In this document: piece by piece, positions 41,373-45,870 of the stretch
Layout of the letters: each line of letters begins with the position of its first letter
Numbering within the stretch: the stretch's first letter is position 1
Assembly (NCBI RefSeq): GCF_001399685.1
Contig: NZ_JTHN01000093.1
Coordinates: 1-45,870, forward strand
Reading direction: 5' to 3'
From: Paenibacillus sp. A3
GTDB lineage: Bacteria > Bacillota > Bacilli > Paenibacillales > NBRC-103111
DNA length: 45,870 bases
Notes under the pieces: model-generated
Told to the model about the DNA's origin: nothing
Seen by the model: only the letters and a program-made list of their open reading frames with translations
The model's database searches: none
Translations under genes and position numbers: made by a program

Positions 41373-42795
41373 GCAGATTCGCTCCTGGCTTCTCCCAGGG
41401 CTCGTAGGCCAATTTTACTTTGGTCACATGACTGGTCCACGCATCGAGGGCGACCATATCGTCGGCATTGACTTCCCGCAAGGCGCGTTTACCGAGTGCG
41501 CTGATCGCCAGCTTCATCTCGTCCGTGCAAGAGTTTAAAAAGTTTTCCAAGTAAATGGCTGCCTCTTCTTCGTTAAACTTTTCCTGCATCATTCCGGTGT
41601 AGTAAGTAAGCTGTGTCGGAGGCTCCCAAGGGACGGTTTTCATCACTTGATCGTGCGTCATGGCCCATAACAAAGAGGTGCCCATATACACTCCATCGGC
41701 TCCCAAGGCAATGGCTTTGAGGCATTCGCCAGGCTGCGAATAAGCGCCTCCGGTCAGAAGGCTGATCGAGTCCTTGACGCCCCGTTGGCGAAGATAGCGG
41801 ACCGCGCGCGACAAGGCGTAAATCGTCGGCAGCCCGAAATCGTCCTCCAGAATCGGCGCGCCGCCTTTCGTCCCCGCTTGGCCCCCGTCGAGGCTGATAA
41901 AGTCGACACCGGCTTGAATGGCAATTTCCAGATCGTGCTCCAGAACGGCGCTGGCGCATATTTTTACACCGATCGGCACACCTCCGGTCAGCTGCCGAAG
42001 CCGCTCAACCACTTGCTTGAGATCCTGCGGGCTTGAAATATCTTTATGGCGGCTCGGAATGACGGTGATTTCCTCGTTCTGCACCTGCATGATCTCACTG
42101 GCTCTTCCTTCCAGATCGACGCCTTGCAGGACACTTGCCGTTCCCGCCAACGCTCCTTGACCGAAGCGGATTTCAATCGCATCGGCTTGCTTAAGAATTT
42201 CGGGTGATTTGGACCAATGGCCCGAGTTGTATTGAATAATCAAGTGTTTGGCATTCTGCCGTTCTTCCGGCAAAAATCCTCCTTCGCCGGTATTTGTGCT
42301 TGTCCCGGCTTTGGCCGTTCCTTTAGCGATGGCGATTTTCACCTTTTCGCTTAAGCCTACGCCATAGCCCATCCCGGCAGCGAGTATGGGAATGCGAAGC
42401 ACCAGCGGCTTTTGCGCTTTGGGCCCAATGACGGTTGTCGTGTCGATCTCGACGTCCTGTTCCGTAGGAAGCGTAGACAATTGCGCGGGAGAGAACACGA
42501 GTCCCTCGAAATGAAGAAATTTGCGCGGGCTTCCGAACGGACGTTCGATCACGGCGCCGGAAGCGGCGCGAATGCTGTTCTCCACGACGGTAATGGGACT
42601 GATTCGGGTCATCGCCGTTACCATTTCCCAGATGTTGGATTCGTAGGGATTGGACATTAGCCGTTTTGTAAAGCGCCCGACGATCCACTTGATGATGCTT
42701 CTTGAGCACAATAGGGCGACCAAGCCGGAGAGAACGACGGCTACAAGCGATCCGACAAACGAGCCGAACATAAACCAAGCCCATTTCGTTGACAT
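41365..42795 (-). CDS. FMN-binding glutamate-synthase-domain protein (YerD-like)
   Basis: A 476-residue protein with an N-terminal transmembrane helix (FMFGSFVGSLVAVVLSGLVALLC) and a cytoplasmic domain homologous to the FMN/synthase part of glutamate synthase (GltS). Family segments are PILAAGMGYGVGLSEKVKIAIAKG, GTSTNTGEGGFLPEERQ, GVDFISLDGGQAGTKGGAP, the flavin-contacting GADGVYMGTSLLW, and SCTDEMKLAISALGKRALREV. Cysteines of the 3Fe-4S site of true GltS are not obvious, and there is no amidotransferase domain, so it is not glutamate synthase itself. AGAGGT is near the ATG. A perfect palindrome CGATTCGAATCG at 42811-42822 lies 16 bp upstream and could be an operator. Confidence 0.88.
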   Translation of the reverse strand: MSTKWAWFMFGSFVGSLVAVVLSGLVALLCSRSIIKWIVGRFTKRLMSNPYESNIWEMVTAMTRISPITVVENSIRAASGAVIERPFGSPRKFLHFEGLVFSPAQLSTLPTEQDVEIDTTTVIGPKAQKPLVLRIPILAAGMGYGVGLSEKVKIAIAKGTAKAGTSTNTGEGGFLPEERQNAKHLIIQYNSGHWSKSPEILKQADAIEIRFGQGALAGTASVLQGVDLEGRASEIMQVQNEEITVIPSRHKDISSPQDLKQVVERLRQLTGGVPIGVKICASAVLEHDLEIAIQAGVDFISLDGGQAGTKGGAPILEDDFGLPTIYALSRAVRYLRQRGVKDSISLLTGGAYSQPGECLKAIALGADGVYMGTSLLWAMTHDQVMKTVPWEPPTQLTYYTGMMQEKFNEEEAAIYLENFLNSCTDEMKLAISALGKRALREVNADDMVALDAWTSHVTKVKLAYEPWEKPGANLHG

Positions 42796-42810
42796 AAGAA
42801 AGACCTCTTC

Positions 42811-42822
42811 CGATTCGAATCG
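42811..42822. promoter_or_regulatory. Perfect 12-bp palindrome upstream of the YerD-like gene
   Basis: CGATTCGAATCG, 16 bp before the minus-strand ATG. A possible operator; no matching second site was seen. Confidence 0.3.
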
Positions 42823-42923
42823 TCAATTTAGAGAAATGCAGGGTTAGTGTGTGCACATAAGAGGTGGAATATACCAAATAAGGGATTTTCATCATCGGAT
42901 TAGCCGCTCACGGAGCGAAGTCT

Positions 42924-44048
42924 TTAAGAGGTGCCCGGGAACCATCCCGGATCGCCCCAAATCATCCGCCATAGCGGGTCCGGGATAACGAGACGCTGCT
43001 GCGCGTCGGCCCGGAGCGTCGTTTCGATGTCCGCCTCGCGTCCTTGCTTGACCTTCTCGATCCAGTCGGGATCGATCACCAGCCCGCGGGCGAGCGAAAT
43101 GAGATCTATACCGGTTTCATACGCTTCAAGCGCTTCGTCGGCCGTGTAGATCGAACCCCCGCCGATGACTGGCGTACGGCTCCCGACCGCTTCCTTGATC
43201 AGTTCAAGTCGGGTGCGAGTAACGTCAGCTTCACGGCGCGGCCGGGAGCGGTAATCGTTCGTCAGCACGTGAATGTAATCAAGCTCTTGCTTCGCCAGCA
43301 CATCGGCCAAGTGCAGCGCGTCTCCCATCGTAAGCCCCGGCGTTGTCGCTTCTTCGGGGGTAAAGCGGTATCCGACGATAAACGGACGGTCGGCGTATCG
43401 GGCGACGGCTTTCTTTACCTCGTCGATAACCGCAAGAGGAAAGGCCAGTCGCTTCTCGACACTCCCGCCCCAACGGTCGCTGCGGCGGTTGCCGTGCGGG
43501 GGATAAAACTGCTGGAGCAGCAAGCCGAAAGCGCCATGGATCTCGACTCCGTCGAATCCGGCGATAACGGCGCGGCGCGCGGCTTCTCCGAACTGCCGGA
43601 TCAGCTCCTCAATCTCATGCTGCGCCAGTGCCCGGGGGAGGACGAACCCTCCGGCTTCATCCTTTATCGCGCTCGGGCCGACGACGTCGCCGTTCGGCAC
43701 GAGTTCGGGGTCTGCGTTTCGCCCGCTATGATGAAGCTGCAGGACGGCTTTCGTTCCTTGCGCTTGAATGACTCGGACCCAGCGAGTCAGCTCCGGTATC
43801 ATTTCGTCGCGGTCGGCTGCTGGCTCCCCGGCGACGTCTTGTCCTCCCGGGGCGATGTAGGCGCACGCCGTAATGACCATGCCGGCGCCTCCGGACCGTC
43901 GGGCTATAAAATCCAGCTCCTCGTCAGTCAACGTTCCGTCCGGACGGGACGAATAATGAGTCATCGGCGCGACGACGATCCGATTGTCAAGCGTGATGCC
44001 GCTCCGCAAGGTGAGTGGTTCGAACAAAGGGGCATAAAGTGGATTCAT
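42924..44048 (-). CDS. Old Yellow Enzyme family NADH:flavin oxidoreductase
   Basis: A 374-residue FMN-dependent ene-reductase (B. subtilis YqiG/NamA relatives). Features: start PLYAPLFEPLTLRSGITLDNRIVVAPMTHYSS (APM segment contacts FMN), LQLHHSGR (His pair region), EIHGAFGLLLQQFYPPHGNRRSDRWGGS (substrate/FMN loop), FIVGYRFTPEE, and LISLARGLVIDPDW. Most relatives have HQF in the EIHGA...HQF loop; here it is QQF. AAAGGT precedes the ATG. It probably reduces electrophilic alkenes or quinones. Its promoter is flanked by two perfect palindromes. Confidence 0.93.
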   Translation of the reverse strand: MNPLYAPLFEPLTLRSGITLDNRIVVAPMTHYSSRPDGTLTDEELDFIARRSGGAGMVITACAYIAPGGQDVAGEPAADRDEMIPELTRWVRVIQAQGTKAVLQLHHSGRNADPELVPNGDVVGPSAIKDEAGGFVLPRALAQHEIEELIRQFGEAARRAVIAGFDGVEIHGAFGLLLQQFYPPHGNRRSDRWGGSVEKRLAFPLAVIDEVKKAVARYADRPFIVGYRFTPEEATTPGLTMGDALHLADVLAKQELDYIHVLTNDYRSRPRREADVTRTRLELIKEAVGSRTPVIGGGSIYTADEALEAYETGIDLISLARGLVIDPDWIEKVKQGREADIETTLRADAQQRLVIPDPLWRMIWGDPGWFPGTS

Positions 44049-44076
44049 AAGACGAATTCGACCTTTCTTTGGAAAT

Positions 44077-44114
44077 ATAGTATACTATTATGTATGTTAA
44101 GTTGATTTAATCAA
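44077..44114 (-). promoter_or_regulatory. Promoter with palindromes upstream of the Old Yellow Enzyme
   Basis: Minus strand: -35 TTGATT (44109-44114), 16-bp spacer, -10 CATAAT (44087-44092). A perfect 12-bp palindrome ATAGTATACTAT (44077-44088) covers the -10 edge and the expected transcription start. TTGATTTAATCAA (44102-44114) is a second perfect palindrome over the -35. Both are plausible regulator sites. Confidence 0.5.
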
Positions 44115-44222
44115 AAGGCCGCACAAAAATCAACCCATTTCTACAGTCTGCGGTCCGATAGGCGGAAGCGGCCGGTCGATCCGGCGGCGCCCAAGGCTTT
44201 TTAATTTTTTCCAAGATGGGTA

Positions 44223-44236
44223 ATCTTAACTAAGAT
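44223..44236. promoter_or_regulatory. 14-bp palindrome upstream of fumC
   Basis: ATCTTAACTAAGAT is a perfect 6-2-6 palindrome, 27 bp before the fumC ATG and close to where a promoter would lie. Confidence 0.3.
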
Positions 44237-44263
44237 GTACTTATGTCAAGGAGGATGCTAACG

Positions 44264-45652
44264 ATGGAATTCCGAACCGAAAGAGATACGATGGGCGAAA
44301 TTCAAGTGCCTGCAGACAAATTATGGGGTGCTCAAACGCAGCGCAGCAAGGAGAATTTCAAGATCGGCACGGAGCGGATGCCGCTGGAAATCGTCCGGGC
44401 GTTCGCGCTGCTGAAGAAAGGAGCTGCGGCAGCCAACCTGAAGCTGGGCAAGCTGGAGCCGGAAAAGGCGGAAGCGATCGCCCAAGCGGCCGATGAAGTC
44501 AGCGGCGGACAATGGGACGACCATTTTCCGCTTGTCGTATGGCAGACCGGCAGCGGCACGCAGTCCAACATGAATGCGAACGAAGTCATCGCCAGAAGGG
44601 CGTCACAGCTGCTTGAAACGAAAGGAAGCGGGCTGCGGATTCATCCGAACGACGACGTGAACCGCTCGCAAAGCTCGAACGATACGTTCCCGACCGCGAT
44701 GCATATCGCCGGCGTGCTGGCGGTGCGGCAGCAGTTGCTTCCCGCTCTGCAGCGGCTTAAGGAAACGCTAGGGAATAAAGCCAAGGAATTTGAGGATATC
44801 GTCAAAATCGGACGTACGCATCTGCAGGATGCGACGCCGCTGACGCTCGGGCAGGAAATCAGCGGCTGGTGGGCGATGCTGGAGAAGACGGAGCGGATGA
44901 TCCGTGAAAGCTTGGAGCCGATGCGGGAGCTGGCGATCGGCGGCACGGCCGTCGGAACGGGATTGAACGCCCATCCGAGATTCGGCGAGACGGTGGCCGA
45001 GGAAATTTCCCGCTACACGGGAGAAACCTTCGTTTCGGCCGAGAACAAATTTCACGGGCTGACCAGCCACGATCAAATCGTATACAGCCACGGCGCGATC
45101 AAAGCGCTCGCCGCCGATCTGATGAAGATTGCCAACGATGTCCGGTGGCTGGCAAGCGGCCCGCGCTGCGGCATCGGCGAGCTGCGCATCCCGGAGAACG
45201 AGCCGGGCAGCTCGATTATGCCGGGCAAGGTGAACCCGACCCAGAGCGAGGCGATGACAATGGTCGCCTGCCAGGTGATGGGCAACGATGCGGTGATCGG
45301 CTTTGCCGCCAGCCAAGGGAATTTTGAATTGAACGTGTTCAAGCCGGTCATTATTCACAACTACTTGCAGTCCGTTCGTCTGTTGGCGGACGCGATGGAT
45401 TCGTTCAACGAGCATTGCGCCATCGGCATCGAACCGAACCGCGAGGTCATTCAGCGGTACCTGGACGAATCGCTGATGCTGGTTACGGCGCTGAACCCGC
45501 ATATCGGCTACGAGAAAGCGGCGGCGATCGCCAAATCGGCGCACAAGGAAGGATTGACGCTCAAGGAAGCGTCGATTCGGAGCGGCTATTTGACGGAGGA
45601 GCAATTCATATCGATCGTGCGTCCGGAGGATATGATTCATCCGAAAGAATAG
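44264..45652 (+). CDS. fumC: Class II fumarate hydratase
   Basis: A 462-residue tricarboxylic-acid-cycle enzyme converting fumarate to malate, a cytosolic homotetramer. Signature [11 protein letters not shown] is complete. Other family segments: GETQVPAD-like [19 protein letters not shown] at the start, [17 protein letters not shown] (about 98-114), [29 protein letters not shown] (catalytic His in TH), and [13 protein letters not shown] at 44264 has AAGGAGG 9 bp upstream; the frame is open to 44243 but no better start is there. Equivalent to B. subtilis CitG. Confidence 0.97.
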   Translation: MEFRTERDTMGEIQVPADKLWGAQTQRSKENFKIGTERMPLEIVRAFALLKKGAAAANLKLGKLEPEKAEAIAQAADEVSGGQWDDHFPLVVWQTGSGTQSNMNANEVIARRASQLLETKGSGLRIHPNDDVNRSQSSNDTFPTAMHIAGVLAVRQQLLPALQRLKETLGNKAKEFEDIVKIGRTHLQDATPLTLGQEISGWWAMLEKTERMIRESLEPMRELAIGGTAVGTGLNAHPRFGETVAEEISRYTGETFVSAENKFHGLTSHDQIVYSHGAIKALAADLMKIANDVRWLASGPRCGIGELRIPENEPGSSIMPGKVNPTQSEAMTMVACQVMGNDAVIGFAASQGNFELNVFKPVIIHNYLQSVRLLADAMDSFNEHCAIGIEPNREVIQRYLDESLMLVTALNPHIGYEKAAAIAKSAHKEGLTLKEASIRSGYLTEEQFISIVRPEDMIHPKE

Positions 45653-45692
45653 ACGGTAAAGAGACAGCCTGTATGCGGGTTGTCTAAGAGTA

Positions 45693-45849
45693 TTGAGAAA
45701 GTGGTCAATTGAGGCGATGGGTTACGAGGGGCGGGGTATCCACCTCCGGTCGCTCTTGTCTGCAGGAAATTTGATTGAAGCCGCTTAAACAGCGGATATT
45801 TCCCGCAGACAAAGGCGAACGCTGACGCTCCTCCAGTGGATACCCCGCC
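45693..45849 (-). repeat. Dispersed repeat copy B with nested fold-back palindrome
   Basis: Nested inverted repeats centre on about 45788. Outer arms GGCGGGGTATCCAC (45730-45743) and GTGGATACCCCGCC (45836-45849) are perfect over 14 bp. Inside are TTGTCTGC/GCAGACAA (45756-45763, 45805-45812), GGAAAT/ATTTCC (45765-45770, 45798-45803) and CCGCT/AGCGG (45781-45785, 45791-45795). An adjoining tail (45693-45726) and the inner part are shared with the degenerate copy at 30321-30457 in opposite orientation. It looks like a palindromic intergenic element of MITE/REP kind; in place it may also end fumC transcription. Confidence 0.65.
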
Positions 45850-45870
45850 TACGTATGTATCTTTATTTTT

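Noticed and set aside
43044-44105. 353-codon plus-strand frame opposite the Old Yellow Enzyme
   Set aside because: Shadow of a clear flavin oxidoreductase gene; composition typical of antisense GC-rich frames.
1-45870. CRISPR arrays, tRNA or rRNA genes, prophage or complete insertion sequences
   Set aside because: No regularly spaced repeats, cloverleaf-like or rRNA sequences, integrases or transposases were recognised on either strand.

Overview
The window looks like chromosomal DNA of an endospore-forming Firmicute, most plausibly a Paenibacillaceae member (Paenibacillus/Cohnella-like). Evidence: a complete gerA-type spore germination operon with a candidate sigma-G promoter, a YheC/D-type spore-associated ATP-grasp gene, strong AGGAGG-type ribosome binding sites with frequent TTG/GTG starts, a fairly GC-rich base composition, and many genes whose closest relatives I know from Bacillus and Paenibacillus. 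I see no rRNA, tRNA, CRISPR, phage or intact insertion sequence. It is mostly ordinary core/accessory chromosome, so the interest is in gene arrangements and regulatory DNA.

Layout. 1-3.8 kb: a left-edge partial gene, a TIGR01777-type epimerase coupled to a small unknown gene, and convergent topoisomerase III sharing one terminator. 3.9-8.4 kb: a membrane diguanylate cyclase, then an AraC regulator divergent from a Gfo/Idh/MocA oxidoreductase and aldo/keto reductase pair. 8.5-10.8 kb: an operon of methyltransferase, nitrilase-family amidohydrolase and GNAT acetyltransferase; the last two look like a split YhcX. 10.9-13.5 kb: an SDR-alpha/beta-hydrolase fusion and its TetR regulator, with two near-identical 18-bp operators. 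13.5-16.3 kb: lipoprotein Cu/Zn superoxide dismutase, DedA protein, and a conserved unknown protein. 16.3-22.8 kb: an oligopeptide ABC transporter (oppABCD, no oppF) with a PepV-like dipeptidase. 22.9-24.4 kb: an ECF sigma factor and its DUF4179-type membrane partner.

24.4-27.5 kb: a MoxR/RavA-type AAA+ ATPase with a VWA partner. 27.7-30.5 kb: glutathione peroxidase, then a larE-type sulfur transferase with a D-2-hydroxyacid dehydrogenase. 30.3-31.0 kb: a gene-poor stretch with a degenerate dispersed repeat. 31.0-34.5 kb: YheC/D ATP-grasp protein and convergent HelD helicase. 34.65-34.97 kb: a remnant of a BBE-type FAD-linked oxidase that kept its start and its C-terminus but lost the middle. 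35.1-40.6 kb: the germination operon in order A-C-D-B-B. 40.6-44.1 kb: YqjF-like protein, GltS-domain flavoprotein and an Old Yellow Enzyme. 44.2-45.65 kb: fumarase. The right edge holds a long nested fold-back palindrome related to the repeat at 30.3 kb.

The most checkable new observations are the TetR operator pair (with an apparently leaderless tetR transcript), the two-permease germination operon behind a sigma-G-like promoter, the paired degenerate repeat at 30.3 and 45.7 kb, the internally deleted oxidase, and the larE gene paired with a hydroxyacid dehydrogenase without larABC in view. I did not find a clearly novel defence or biosynthetic system. All family assignments come from reading the translations and memory of families; no searches were run.
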